A stretch of DNA of 64,000 nt from Chryseobacterium daecheongense (GCF_003729955.1 NZ_RJTX01000002.1:62001-126000), one strand, 5' to 3'; numbered from the stretch's first letter, positions 18,274 to 26,947 are shown. Numbers and translations are program-made. The notes: generated from the letters alone by a model not told the origin.

Positions 18274-19011
18274 TTATTTTTTTTGAAAATTCCAAATTTC
18301 CCAAGCTTTTTCTGCTTGCTGTTCAAGCATATAGTAACCGTTCACCGTTTTTGCTCCTTTTTCGGATGCATTAATGATGAATTGGGTATAATTGGGGTTG
18401 TAAATCAAATCGATTACCAGGTGTTTGTCGGAAAGCCATTCGAAAGGGAATTGCAAACAATCTTCTACATTAGGGAATGTGCCCACAGGAGTACATTGTA
18501 CGATAAGCGCATGTTGTTGTATGGTTGCCGGATCTAAATTTTCAAAGTTGATTTCCGAATTTCTTGAAACCGTTTGAAATGGAATTCCGTTTTTATCCAG
18601 AACATATTGTACTGCTTTTGCTGCGCCACCATTTCCAAGGATCAAAGCAGAGGTGTGATGGGGCTTTTTATGAAGCAGCAATGTTTTTTCAAACCCGAAT
18701 GCATCGGTATTATATCCTGTTTTTTTACCATTTTGAATAAGAACACAGTTTACAGCGCCTATTTTTTCTGCTTCATCGCTCAGTTCATCCAGATAATCTA
18801 TTATTTTTTCTTTGTAGGGAATGGTAACATTAAAACCTATCAGCTGAGGATCAGAAAAGAGATTTTCCACTTCATTGATCTCATTTAAATCAAAAATATC
18901 ATAGGAAAAATCTTTCAGCATTAACTTCTGAAACTTATCTGTGAAAAATTTTTTGGAAAAAGAATAAGAAATATTTCTTCCTATTAAGCCTAATTTTTTA
19001 TTGGAATCCAT
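18274..19011 (-). CDS. aroE: Shikimate dehydrogenase
   Basis: Reduces 3-dehydroshikimate in aromatic amino acid synthesis. The substrate site is GRNISYSFSKKFF (about 7-19) and NVTIPYKEKI (about 58-67), with the catalytic lysine in the latter. The NADP-binding loop is ILGNGGAAKAV (about 121-131), and YNTDAFGFE and the C-terminal GYYMLEQQAEKAWEIW fit the family. 245 residues, slightly short of the 270 usual in proteobacteria. Confidence 0.93.
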   Translation of the reverse strand: MDSNKKLGLIGRNISYSFSKKFFTDKFQKLMLKDFSYDIFDLNEINEVENLFSDPQLIGFNVTIPYKEKIIDYLDELSDEAEKIGAVNCVLIQNGKKTGYNTDAFGFEKTLLLHKKPHHTSALILGNGGAAKAVQYVLDKNGIPFQTVSRNSEINFENLDPATIQQHALIVQCTPVGTFPNVEDCLQFPFEWLSDKHLVIDLIYNPNYTQFIINASEKGAKTVNGYYMLEQQAEKAWEIWNFQKK

Positions 19012-19028
19012 AGATCAAAAATAAAAAA

Positions 19029-19050
19029 AAGACCGAATAAATCGGTCTTT
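19029..19050 (-). terminator. Intrinsic terminator after the T9SS nuclease gene
   Basis: On the minus strand the stem AAGACCGA / TCGGTCTT is followed by eight T residues. It lies between the nuclease gene and aroE, separating them transcriptionally. Confidence 0.85.
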
Positions 19051-19070
19051 AGAAGTGAATATTTTTTCTA

Positions 19071-20918
19071 TTATTCTACAATAAACTTCGCAGTATTGTT
19101 ACCTGCTTTAAGAATGTAATTTCCTTTGGTAACGTTTCTGAGCGTAATTTTGTCAGAGTTTTTGAAAGGATTGGCAATTACCTGAATCAACGCTCCGGAC
19201 ATATCATAAATTTCAGCTCTGGAAATTGTAGTAAGACTGCTTCCTTTTACGAATAATTCATTATTCTTTACAGGGTTAGGATAAATGCTGAATCCTGTGA
19301 TTTTTTGAACTTCATGGGTTCCCAATACGGCATTTGGATTGATAATTCCTAAATTGTCACATGTATTTTGAGGGAAAGAATTCCATTGTGAAAGAGAGAA
19401 TGTAGTAGAAGGATTGCTTACATTTCTTCTTAATGTAACGTCCGCTGCAAAATTAGCACTTCCCCCGTTAAAGGTTCCCACAATATCAATAAGAACTCCG
19501 TTTTTAAATAGCCCGACAGGGTCATTCCCGTTGAAATCTAATGGAGATCCGCCTAACGTTAAATTACTTGTGAAAGTACATGTGAATGCAGCTCCTGAAT
19601 TGGTAATTACAAAGGCTGATGAAGGCTGGAGAGTTCCTGTTAATGTTACTTCATTTACCCATGCGCCGCTTCCGTTAGATTGTTTTTTAATAGAGTAGTT
19701 ACTAAGATCAATAGGATCCAGTGTAGCGTTAGTCAATTCAATAGCTTTATTGTTTCCTGAACCTTCCACGTATTCTGAAATATATAGTTCATTGGAAGAA
19801 CCACCTGAAGGTGGAGTATTAGTGGTAGTGAAATCTAATGGTGCAGAAGTAGGGGAAACATTTCCGGCCGCATCTGTAGCCACCACAGTCACCTGGTAAG
19901 TTGTATTTGGATTTAAACCTGAGATATTAATGGAATTGGTACCTGAACTTCCATACAATATACCATTGACGTAAATGTTGTATCCTGTAACAGCTATATT
20001 ATCAGTTGAAGCGGTCCATGTAATTGTTGCTGTGCTGCCTGTGATATTGGAAGCAGCTAAATTAAGCGGTGTTGTAGGAGGAGTTGTATCAGGAGTTGTA
20101 TTTACATATCCCCATACCTCATGTACCCATTCCGGGTGATCGATATAAGGATTTCTGTTCCCTTGAAATGCATAAGCGGCATTATTTCTGTCGATTTCCC
20201 TTTGAGAAACAGGATCTGCATCATGCCATGCTAAAAGAACGCCCAGTTCCCATTGCGTTAAACTTCTTGTTGTTGTTCCATCCAGCATATTACCACTAGT
20301 AAATCCAGGAACCTGATTTTGATATCTTGTTACAAAATAAAAGATCATTCTGGCAATATCTCCTTTAAAGGCATTGATAGGCTCAAAAGCCGTTCCTGAA
20401 TAACCAGGAGTAGTATTTGGGCCTAATTTGGAACCGTTTTGGGAAGTCCATGTAGGGTTGGTAACAACTCCGTAAGGGTAATCGCTTCGCATTCCATTCA
20501 CTTTCCCGTCAGTAGGAGGAATAAAATGAATATCATTATGCATCGGATTGGCAGAATTGAAGAGACTTTGCGGAACAGTGTGCTCTCTGTTATAACATAC
20601 CCCTTCTCCTGAATAACTTCCGCATTGATCTGAAATGATCGTATATTCATAAGGATCTGCCCCATTCGGATTTTCAGAGTACATATCCAATACTTTTCCA
20701 TTATTTTCGTAATAGTAATCACGATCTGTAGTTTGATATCCTGTCCAGAGTCCATTATAGCCCTGGTCATTGTGACCGGCGGTAATAATTTGACTAAGTT
20801 TTGTTTTTAAGGAATAACCTGTTAACCCTGTAGTTCCGTTATAGTAGCCCGCAGGAATCTGTGCAAATGCATTGATCAACGTAAAACACAGTAAAAAAGA
20901 GAATAAAATTCGTTTCAT
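19071..20918 (-). CDS. T9SS-exported endonuclease I family protein
   Basis: A 615-residue secreted nuclease. Order: signal peptide (1-19, ending INAFA); endonuclease I domain (about 30-270) with the metal/catalytic motif CYNREHTVPQS (about 107-117) and HNDIHFIPPTDGKVNGMRSD; a fibronectin type III domain (about 280-365); a lamin-tail domain (about 375-490); and a T9SS type A sorting tail (about 545-615, ending GNNTAKFIVE). It probably degrades extracellular DNA or RNA for nutrition. Single gene with its own terminator. Confidence 0.92.
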   Translation of the reverse strand: MKRILFSFLLCFTLINAFAQIPAGYYNGTTGLTGYSLKTKLSQIITAGHNDQGYNGLWTGYQTTDRDYYYENNGKVLDMYSENPNGADPYEYTIISDQCGSYSGEGVCYNREHTVPQSLFNSANPMHNDIHFIPPTDGKVNGMRSDYPYGVVTNPTWTSQNGSKLGPNTTPGYSGTAFEPINAFKGDIARMIFYFVTRYQNQVPGFTSGNMLDGTTTRSLTQWELGVLLAWHDADPVSQREIDRNNAAYAFQGNRNPYIDHPEWVHEVWGYVNTTPDTTPPTTPLNLAASNITGSTATITWTASTDNIAVTGYNIYVNGILYGSSGTNSINISGLNPNTTYQVTVVATDAAGNVSPTSAPLDFTTTNTPPSGGSSNELYISEYVEGSGNNKAIELTNATLDPIDLSNYSIKKQSNGSGAWVNEVTLTGTLQPSSAFVITNSGAAFTCTFTSNLTLGGSPLDFNGNDPVGLFKNGVLIDIVGTFNGGSANFAADVTLRRNVSNPSTTFSLSQWNSFPQNTCDNLGIINPNAVLGTHEVQKITGFSIYPNPVKNNELFVKGSSLTTISRAEIYDMSGALIQVIANPFKNSDKITLRNVTKGNYILKAGNNTAKFIVE

Positions 20919-20966
20919 TTTAAAAAATTGGGCAGTAAAGGTACGGAAAATTTAAAAAGTAACGTA

Positions 20967-22172
20967 TTAATTTTTAGTAATATACTCTTTGCTGATCTTC
21001 GAGAAGAACCATGAAATGGTAAATCCGAATACTGAAGCGGTAAGTGCTACAATAAGATAATTTTTTCCTACTATTTTTACCGGGAATGGTAAGGCTTCAT
21101 TCGCTCTGAAGAACTCTGTATAAAGCTGGAAATAACATAATGCAGTGCCAAGAATTAATCCCGTAATGATTCCCGAAACGACAATCAGAACGCCGGTGTA
21201 AAAATATGTTTTTCTTAGGTGGCTAAGAGGAAAACCTAATGATATTAAAGATCTTGCCTGTTCTTTTTTGTCGAGCTGTAAAATAATGATGGCACCCGCT
21301 AAATTAAATGTGGTAATAAAAATAACCAAAGCAAAGATCAGGTAAATGAAAAGTTTTTCCGTATTGATCATTTTCCAGAAAGCTGCATTTTCCTCTTCCT
21401 TGGTTTTGATCTCAATAATTTTACCAAAAGACGAAAGTAATTTTGCTTTTACCAGGTCCGTATTTTCCGGATTTTTTAATTTGATGACAATCTGATAGGC
21501 TGATTTTTTAGGAAGATCCAACAATTCTTCAGCGAGTTCAATAGGTGAAATGATGTAATTGTTTAATTGATCTTTTCCGGGAAAAACACCGGTTACGAGA
21601 ATATCTTTCTTGTTATAGATATCTTCTTCTTTGCTGATAATGCCGGTTCCTGGTTTAGGCATGAAAATGGTGGCATAGTTTCCCGAAGAAGCAACGGGTA
21701 GAGATAATCTGTTGTCCAGGGAATTCTCCATTAACACTTCATTAGAATATTCAAAGCTTGGGTAGGTTCCATAGAAAACATCCTTATTAATGGGATTTAC
21801 TTGTACGTAAGCGGAATCCACACCTCTTAAATAGGCAATATCGCCTTTCCCATTATAGCTGATATATACTTTTTCTTCAATAATACGGGAAAAACTGCTT
21901 ATTTCCGTATTGTTTTTTAAAGCAGTGGTTATTTTATCCAGGTTTTTGATCGTTTTACCGGAGGCGCTTTTTATTGTAAGGTCAGCATGAAGATTGGAAA
22001 TAAGATCCTTGTTGAGTTCTTCCAGTCCGGAAAAAACAGATATGATCACAAACATTGCAGCTACAGCAACGGTCATTGCACCTACGGCTAACCACGTAAT
22101 AAACGTAACCGCAGTGCTGCCTTTTTTTGCTAAAAGGTATCGTGATGCTATGTAAAATGCAATATTCTTCAA
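20967..22172 (-). CDS. FtsX-like ABC permease (LolC/LolE type)
   Basis: 401 residues with one N-terminal transmembrane helix, a large periplasmic domain (about 50-270) and three C-terminal helices. The start ASRYLLAKKGSTAVTFITWLA is characteristic of LolC/LolE permeases, which pull lipoproteins out of the inner membrane. The ATPase partner is not adjacent. It follows rbfA by two bases. Confidence 0.88.
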   Translation of the reverse strand: MKNIAFYIASRYLLAKKGSTAVTFITWLAVGAMTVAVAAMFVIISVFSGLEELNKDLISNLHADLTIKSASGKTIKNLDKITTALKNNTEISSFSRIIEEKVYISYNGKGDIAYLRGVDSAYVQVNPINKDVFYGTYPSFEYSNEVLMENSLDNRLSLPVASSGNYATIFMPKPGTGIISKEEDIYNKKDILVTGVFPGKDQLNNYIISPIELAEELLDLPKKSAYQIVIKLKNPENTDLVKAKLLSSFGKIIEIKTKEEENAAFWKMINTEKLFIYLIFALVIFITTFNLAGAIIILQLDKKEQARSLISLGFPLSHLRKTYFYTGVLIVVSGIITGLILGTALCYFQLYTEFFRANEALPFPVKIVGKNYLIVALTASVFGFTISWFFSKISKEYITKN

Positions 22173-22174
22173 AA

Positions 22175-22534
22175 TTATAAAACAGGATTGTCGCCTTCGC
22201 CTCTTAGTTCTTTTTCAAGCTTTTCAACATCATCAAGAGAAGTGTCCAGATAAAAGTTAAGCTGAGGAATTACACGTACCTGTTTTGCCATTTTCTGGCC
22301 GATAAAGTTTCTGTACTGAGGCTTATTTTCCTCAATTTCTTTCATAATGGCGGAACGGAATTCCTGTGGAAATATGCTTAAATAGATTTTGGCAATACCT
22401 AAATCGGCAGTTACTTTCACATCAGAAACTGTTACCAAAACACTCTGTTTGCTGTCTGCAGCCTGTTTGCGGAAAAGTTCTGCGAAATCTTCCTGTATAA
22501 TTTGTGCTACTTTTCTTTGTCTGTTGCTCTCCAT
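22175..22534 (-). CDS. rbfA: 30S ribosome-binding factor A
   Basis: Late 30S maturation factor. 119 residues, normal. The start RQRKVAQIIQEDFAELF and the KH-like core with VSDVKVTADLGIAKIYLSIF are typical. Coupled to the downstream permease gene and divergent from the epimerase gene. Confidence 0.93.
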   Translation of the reverse strand: MESNRQRKVAQIIQEDFAELFRKQAADSKQSVLVTVSDVKVTADLGIAKIYLSIFPQEFRSAIMKEIEENKPQYRNFIGQKMAKQVRVIPQLNFYLDTSLDDVEKLEKELRGEGDNPVL

Positions 22535-22622
22535 AAGTTATGCAAATTTAGTACTTTTGTTTGAATTGATACGCTGAAGTTTCGTTCACTGTATCAAATT
22601 TACGATTAAATTATATTATAGT

Positions 22623-23021
22623 ATGAAGTTAGAGCATATCGGTATTGCCGTAAAGTCTTTAGGAGTTTCTGATGAACTTTTTGAAAAACTATTAGGAAAA
22701 AAATCTTACAAAAAAGAAAGTGTGGAAAGAGAAGGAGTCGTGACTTCTTTTTACGAAACAGGGGAGAGTAAAGTAGAGCTTTTGGAAGCCAGCAATCCTG
22801 AAAGCCCCATTTCAAAATTTATTGAAAAAAAGGGAGAAGGCATTCATCATTTAGCTTTTGGAGTTGAAAATATACTGGAAGAGATTGAAAGGCTGAAAAA
22901 AGAAGGTTTTCAGTTTATTTCCGAAGAACCTAAAGAAGGTGCTGATAATAAATTAGTTGTCTTCCTTCATCCGAAATCTACCAATGGAGTACTGGTGGAA
23001 CTTTGTCAAGAAAAGGGATAA
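22623..23021 (+). CDS. mce: Methylmalonyl-CoA epimerase
   Basis: 132 residues of the VOC fold, interconverting the methylmalonyl-CoA epimers in propionate/branched-chain catabolism. Family landmarks are the N-terminal LEHIGIAVKSL with a metal histidine, GEGIHHLAFGVENI (about 76-89) with the second, and the C-terminal HPKSTNGVLVELCQ with the acid ligand. No mutase gene is adjacent. Confidence 0.92.
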   Translation: MKLEHIGIAVKSLGVSDELFEKLLGKKSYKKESVEREGVVTSFYETGESKVELLEASNPESPISKFIEKKGEGIHHLAFGVENILEEIERLKKEGFQFISEEPKEGADNKLVVFLHPKSTNGVLVELCQEKG

Positions 23022-23082
23022 AAAATTTTGTAGTGAAAGAAATTTTGCTATTTTTGCAGTCACAAAATTTACCCAATTTTGA

Positions 23083-23156
23083 GGCCCTATAACTCAGTTG
23101 GTTAGAGTAGCTGACTCATAATCAGCAAGTCCTTGGTTCGAGCCCAAGTGGGGCCA
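23083..23156 (+). tRNA. tRNA with CAT anticodon (Ile2 or elongator Met)
   Basis: A fully canonical 74-nt tRNA: acceptor GGCCCTA / TGGGGCC, D stem ACTC/GAGT, anticodon stem GCTGA/TCAGC with loop CTCATAA, T stem CTTGG/CCAAG, discriminator A, no encoded CCA. The GGCCC-type acceptor resembles tRNA-Ile2(CAT, lysidine-modified) more than elongator Met, but that cannot be settled by eye. Its regularity contrasts with the array at 26.9-28.6 kb. Confidence 0.95.
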
Positions 23157-23166
23157 CGGTAAATCA

Positions 23167-23200
23167 AACACCTACAATATAATGTAGGTGTTTTTATTTT
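23167..23200 (+). terminator. Intrinsic terminator after the CAT tRNA
   Basis: Ten-base stem AACACCTACA / TGTAGGTGTT with a six-base loop, followed by a T-rich tract. Confidence 0.88.
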
Positions 23201-23239
23201 TTGCAACATGAAGAGATTTATGAAACTCAACTAATGCTT

Positions 23240-23530
23240 TTATTTGTTATTCACTTTTTTTACTCCTTCATTGGTTCCTTTAAATGTAAAATAACATCCT
23301 AAAACAAATCCTAAATTATACCAATTACCATTATTTTCAACTTCGTAAATAGTAATATTATTCTCAAACAGACTCACTACAAATGTAATGGGTGATATAA
23401 TACCATGCCATAATCCCTGAATAAACCCGGCATCTGTATTATGCAAACAGTTTTTTAAGTCATGTGTATTAGCAGTACAGCTTCCTAAAATAAATAGGAT
23501 TGAAAATAAATAAATGATTTTGTTATTCAT
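23240..23530 (-). CDS. Small lipoprotein of unknown function
   Basis: 96 residues with a lipoprotein signal (lipobox LGSC, cysteine at about residue 18). The segment GLWHGIISPITFVVSLFENN followed by IYEVENNGNWYNLGFVLG belongs to a small family I recall as widespread but uncharacterised. Monocistronic. The following 243 bases (23531-23773) hold no feature I can support. Confidence 0.7.
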   Translation of the reverse strand: MNNKIIYLFSILFILGSCTANTHDLKNCLHNTDAGFIQGLWHGIISPITFVVSLFENNITIYEVENNGNWYNLGFVLGCYFTFKGTNEGVKKVNNK

Positions 23531-23773
23531 AATATTTTAGTTTTTGATAAAAATATTAAATTTATTATAATAGCCATTCGAAATTTGGAAAGCTATGTTT
23601 TGCAAATCAATTATTTTAAGAATTTTTAAATATATTTAATGGTCCTGATATGAAAAGCTTTATGGAAAATGCAGCTTTTCTCAGCATGGGAAGGGTCATC
23701 AAAGAAGCATGTCAAAAGGATATTGTTGTATGGTTATGATGATTTAGGAAGGAAGAATTTTATTTTTTGAATT

Positions 23774-24436
23774 ATGAATCTTGAATTAAACCCTTTGGAG
23801 AAAATTGCTCTCCTGTTTTCCAAAAAGTGGAAAGAGCAGTACGGTGATGTATTAGCTGGGGAACACCTTCAGAATATCGAAAGAAATGTTCTGAAATTCA
23901 AAAATGGAACTTTAGATTGGGATCTTCCTTATTTTAACGAAGAAATACCAATAAACAGAGATGAGAGCTTTACCACTTTTATCGAGATTCTTGAAAGCTC
24001 TGATTCTGATGAAAGCATAATCCGACAACTTGAAAATATTTCTTTTGAACATTGGCTGAATGTCTTGGGACAAAGGATAACTTCAGCAAGTATCCGCAAT
24101 GAAATGGCGATTCCGCCTCTGAAAAACGTTTTAATAAAAAGTTGTACCCAACTTTTCAATGATGAGATTACTACTGCACAAAGAGCATGGGAAAAGCATG
24201 TGGGAAGAATGGATGATCCTTTTTGGGGTGAGGTAAAAGGCAATAATCAGCAGAAACAGGAAAAAGTAATGGAAAGAATCCATTATATCATCGATCACAA
24301 AACCTGGTGGAATGTTTTCTTCCACTACAAACATGAATTGGTTTTTGAAATAAGAGAGAAAGAAGGCCACGGAATCCGCTGGAGCCATGGCGGTAAACAA
24401 CTGATCGGTTTCCTTGAAACATTTATCAATGAATAA
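23774..24436 (+). CDS. Conserved-looking protein of unknown function
   Basis: 220 residues, soluble, no signal peptide or membrane helix. Aromatic-rich C-terminal part (HKTWWNVFFHYKHELVFEIREKEG around residues 176-199). I do not recognise the family. It reads as a genuine gene by codon use and precedes tatD by 64 bases. Confidence 0.65.
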   Translation: MNLELNPLEKIALLFSKKWKEQYGDVLAGEHLQNIERNVLKFKNGTLDWDLPYFNEEIPINRDESFTTFIEILESSDSDESIIRQLENISFEHWLNVLGQRITSASIRNEMAIPPLKNVLIKSCTQLFNDEITTAQRAWEKHVGRMDDPFWGEVKGNNQQKQEKVMERIHYIIDHKTWWNVFFHYKHELVFEIREKEGHGIRWSHGGKQLIGFLETFINE

Positions 24437-24500
24437 ATTCTTTAATGCGTAAAAAGATTGCGCAAAAAGATATAAGCTTTGCCAATTAAATTCAAAACAA

Positions 24501-25286
24501 ATGAACACTTACATTGATATTGGCATTAACCTGACCAATAAGCAGTTCTATAATGAACAAGACGAAATAATCAACAGAGCTCTGGATAACGGAGTAGAGC
24601 AGATGATCCTTACCGGAACCAGTGTACGCGGAAGCAAAGAATCTGCTGAAATAGCTGAAGAGTATTCTGGAATTCTATATTCAACAGCTGGAATTCACCC
24701 TCATGATGCAAAATCTTTCAATGATCAGAGCATCAGTGAGCTTAGAAAATTATTGAAATATGCTCATGTTGTTTCCGTAGGAGAATGCGGACTTGATTTT
24801 GACCGTGATTTTTCACCGAAACCAATTCAGGAAAAATGTTACCGTGCCCAACTTGAGCTAGCTATTGAAGTAGATAAGCCACTTTTTCTTCACGAAAGAT
24901 CTGCCTTTAAAAGATTTAATGAAATTACAGATGAATATACTTCCTCACTTCCCGAAGCTGTGGTACATTGTTTTACCGGAACTTTAGAAGAAGCGAAGGT
25001 GTACCTGGATAAAGGATTTTACTTAGGATTTACCGGAGCGATCAGTGATGAAAAAAGATTTAAACATCTGGAAGACGTTATCAGATATGTTCCTCTCGAC
25101 AGAATGATGATTGAAACCGATGCCCCTTTTATGTTACCTAAAAATATGCCCCGAATTCAAAACAGGCGCAATGAACCCTCATTTTTACCGTATGTTGCCC
25201 AAACCATTGCGCACTTAAAGAAAATAAGCATTTCTGAAGTGGCGGACGAAACAACACAGGTCGCAGGAAAATTTTTCAGATTATAA
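24501..25286 (+). CDS. tatD: TatD family metal-dependent hydrolase
   Basis: 261 residues with the TIM-barrel metal sites of TatD nucleases: DIGINLTNKQF at the start (the family usually has D-x-H or D-x-G-x-N here), STAGIHPHDAK (about 61-71), VGECGLDFDRDF (about 93-104), LHERSAF, VVHCFTGT and IETDAPFMLP. Members are 3'-5' exonucleases or deoxyribonucleases acting in DNA repair. Cytosolic. Confidence 0.92.
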   Translation: MNTYIDIGINLTNKQFYNEQDEIINRALDNGVEQMILTGTSVRGSKESAEIAEEYSGILYSTAGIHPHDAKSFNDQSISELRKLLKYAHVVSVGECGLDFDRDFSPKPIQEKCYRAQLELAIEVDKPLFLHERSAFKRFNEITDEYTSSLPEAVVHCFTGTLEEAKVYLDKGFYLGFTGAISDEKRFKHLEDVIRYVPLDRMMIETDAPFMLPKNMPRIQNRRNEPSFLPYVAQTIAHLKKISISEVADETTQVAGKFFRL

Positions 25287-25322
25287 AAAAGAGCTCTACT
25301 GATTTAGTAAAGCTCTTTTCTT
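25286..25322. terminator. Bidirectional terminator between tatD and deoD
   Basis: Stem AAAAGAGCTCTACT / AGTAAAGCTCTTTT with one bulge and T-rich tails on both strands, placed between convergent genes. Confidence 0.85.
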
Positions 25323-25349
25323 TATGGTTACATCACGAAAGTGATTTAC

Positions 25350-26060
25350 TTAAATGCTTTTCCATGCAGATTCCAAAGCCAGCTCGATCATAGGTTTCAA
25401 AGCCTTCTCTCTGTCGTCAGCAGAAATATTTTCGTGAGTAGGAATAATATCTGATACAGTAAGAATAGTAGCAGCATTTTTTCCTAAATGTTTTGCATTG
25501 GCAAACAGACCAAAAGCCTCCATCTCTACAGCTAAACAATTATACTTTGTTGCAATAGCCGGAATATTCGGGTCTTTTCTGTAAAAGATATCGCTGCTGT
25601 GAACATTGGAAGTCTTGGCATTGATAGACAATTCCGTTGCTGTTTCATGAATTGTATTAAAAATAGGGCCTTGTGGTGCAATGATCTCATCTTCAATTCC
25701 CCATGCAAATTTGGCATACGTACTTTCACTGGCTGCATTTTCTACGATCAGTACATCAAAAAGATTTAAATCTGTAGTATAAGCACCACAGGTTCCGATT
25801 CTGATAATAGTTTCTACATCATATTCCGTAAACAATTCATACGAATAAATACCAATACTCGGAAAACCCATTCCACTGGCTCCAACTGTGATCTCTTTGC
25901 CTTTATACATCCCGGTATAATAAAACATTCCTCTTGTCTTGTTTACCAGCTTTGCATTTTCTAAAAAATTCTCGGCGATATATTGTGCACGAAGCGGATC
26001 TCCCGGCTGCAACACAACTTTAGCAATTTCTCCTTTTTTTGCACTGATGTGAATACTCAT
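25350..26060 (-). CDS. deoD: Purine-nucleoside phosphorylase, DeoD type
   Basis: Phosphorolysis of purine nucleosides in salvage. 236 residues, the hexameric DeoD class: GDPLRAQYIAENFL (about 20-33), GASGMGFPSIGIYSYEL (about 58-74), RIGTCGAY, and VEMEAFGLFANAKHLG with the ribose-binding Met-Glu. Divergent from the accessory region that starts at 26.15 kb. Confidence 0.96.
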   Translation of the reverse strand: MSIHISAKKGEIAKVVLQPGDPLRAQYIAENFLENAKLVNKTRGMFYYTGMYKGKEITVGASGMGFPSIGIYSYELFTEYDVETIIRIGTCGAYTTDLNLFDVLIVENAASESTYAKFAWGIEDEIIAPQGPIFNTIHETATELSINAKTSNVHSSDIFYRKDPNIPAIATKYNCLAVEMEAFGLFANAKHLGKNAATILTVSDIIPTHENISADDREKALKPMIELALESAWKSI

Positions 26061-26151
26061 AATAATTTTTTAACATAGCAAATATATCAACTTTAAAGGA
26101 AAAAATAAGTTGAGAATAGGGTCATAATAAGAACTGAAAAATAAAAAAGTT

Positions 26152-26160
26152 TATCTTTGC
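26152..26160 (+). promoter_or_regulatory. Predicted promoter P1 (-7 element) of the first leader module
   Basis: TATCTTTGC is an exact -7 consensus (TAnnTTTG) 13 bases before the ATG of the 42-codon ORF. The expected start of transcription is about 26166. A -33 element is not obvious. Confidence 0.6.
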
Positions 26161-26172
26161 GTCAGAAAATTT

Positions 26173-26301
26173 ATGAAACTACAAAGAGCACATATCAGCA
26201 CAAATCTATGCAAAAGCCCTTCAATAGAAGGATTGTTTGGGTATGATGAGATGATATGGGATGAGGCGAAATGTGCTTACTTTGAAAATTATTTACTGTA
26301 A
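26173..26301 (+). CDS. Leader-like short ORF 1, 42 residues
   Basis: ATG to TAA, preceded by promoter P1 and followed after 32 bases by an intrinsic terminator, so it fills a transcript of about 190 bases. The peptide has no signal or hydrophobic helix and no similarity that I recognise. Its composition is odd: 19 of the 20 amino acids occur in 42 residues (only Val is missing), including Trp, His, Met and two Cys. Promoter-short ORF-terminator is the architecture of an attenuator leader. It could also be an unrelated small protein or a non-coding RNA. Confidence 0.5.
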   Translation: MKLQRAHISTNLCKSPSIEGLFGYDEMIWDEAKCAYFENYLL

Positions 26302-26333
26302 ACCTGTAAAAATTAAATCAAAATATAACAGAG

Positions 26334-26358
26334 CGCCTCGATTTTCGAGGCGTTTTTT
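26334..26358 (+). terminator. Intrinsic terminator T1 of the first leader module
   Basis: Eight-base stem CGCCTCGA / TCGAGGCG with a TTT loop and six T residues. No gene larger than the 42-codon ORF lies between promoter P1 and this terminator. Confidence 0.9.
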
Positions 26359-26469
26359 GTGTTTTTAGGGAAGAAATTATTTAGAATGAAAAAAAATAAC
26401 CATAAAAGTGAAAATTTTTTAATAAGCAATGAAACTTTAATACGATAAAATAGAGTGATAAGCAACCCG

Positions 26470-26550
26470 ATGAGAGACAGTCATTTAGGTGAAAACGGTA
26501 TCTGCAAAACATTGTGGACAGGAATTCTCTATGTTGAAAATTTAATTTAA
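26470..26550 (+). CDS. Possible short ORF 3, 26 residues
   Basis: ATG to TAA with no clear promoter. 16 different amino acids occur in 26 residues (Ala, Phe, Pro and Gln are absent). I list it because it lies between the two leader modules and shares their compositional oddity; alone it would not be convincing. The rest of 26359-26585 holds nothing else I can support. Confidence 0.25.
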   Translation: MRDSHLGENGICKTLWTGILYVENLI

Positions 26551-26585
26551 ATTATTGAAAATCAATATTTTATGATTTAATTTTA

Positions 26586-26617
26586 TTTGTGAGTTTGAAA
26601 AAATCCTATTTACTTTG
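26586..26617 (+). promoter_or_regulatory. Predicted promoter P2 before the tRNA array
   Basis: -33 element TTTG at 26586-26589 and -7 element TTACTTTG at 26610-26617 (one mismatch to TAnnTTTG), separated by 20 bases, the expected spacing. Expected start about 26623. It precedes the 38-codon ORF and the tRNA array. Confidence 0.65.
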
Positions 26618-26687
26618 CAACCGAAAATTAAAAACAACAAATTTTCACCTATCAAAAAAATAACTTGATTAAAACAAGAAAAATAAA

Positions 26688-26804
26688 ATGAGACAATTAC
26701 ACAACATATTCAATTCATATTCAAGATTACACGGGCAGGAACCGATGGAGCTTGTATGTATTCTTGATAGTGGATTTGTAGATAAAAGGTGCTTATATAC
26801 GTAG
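26688..26804 (+). CDS. Leader-like short ORF 2, 38 residues, ending in TAG
   Basis: ATG to TAG between promoter P2 and terminator T2. 18 of 20 amino acids occur in 38 residues (Ala and Trp absent), and all 14 amino acids assigned to tRNAs of the downstream array are among them. The stop is amber, the codon that array element 17 (CTA anticodon) would read; readthrough would end at TGA 26817-26819. A small hairpin (AGGT/ACCT plus ACGT/ACGT, 26799-26824) overlaps the stop. I interpret it as an attenuation leader; a short unrelated protein is the alternative. Confidence 0.5.
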   Translation: MRQLHNIFNSYSRLHGQEPMELVCILDSGFVDKRCLYT

Positions 26805-26836
26805 GTTCTCATGACCTGATACGTCAAAAATAATAC

Positions 26837-26865
26837 AGCACCTCCCGAAAAGAGGTGCTTTTTTT
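26837..26865 (+). terminator. Intrinsic terminator T2 immediately before the tRNA array
   Basis: Eight-base stem AGCACCTC / GAGGTGCT with loop CCGAAAA and seven T residues. The first tRNA starts three bases after the T run, so transcripts from P2 must pass this terminator to reach the array; I see no other promoter between it and the tRNAs. Confidence 0.9.
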
Positions 26866-26867
26866 AT

Positions 26868-26939
26868 GGTTTCTCTAGCTTATTTGGTAAAGCGCCGGTT
26901 TGTGGCACCGGAGAATAGGGTTCGATTCCCGGAGATACC
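26868..26939 (+). tRNA. tRNA-His(GTG), divergent; array element 1
   Basis: Anticodon stem CCGGT/ACCGG is perfect with loop TTGTGGC (anticodon GTG). D stem GCTT/AAGC. An eight-pair acceptor GGTTTCTC / GAGATACC including the G-1:C73 pair of tRNA-His fits with one T-T mismatch. The T arm is poor: AGGG against CCCG gives only three G-C pairs, around the loop TTCGATT. Probably functional only if these defects are tolerated. Confidence 0.65.
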
Positions 26940-26947
26940 CCAACTAT

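Noticed and set aside
23641..23740. Short open frame (29 codons) between the lipoprotein and the 220-residue gene
   Set aside because: No promoter, no conservation signal by eye and ordinary composition; not supportable.
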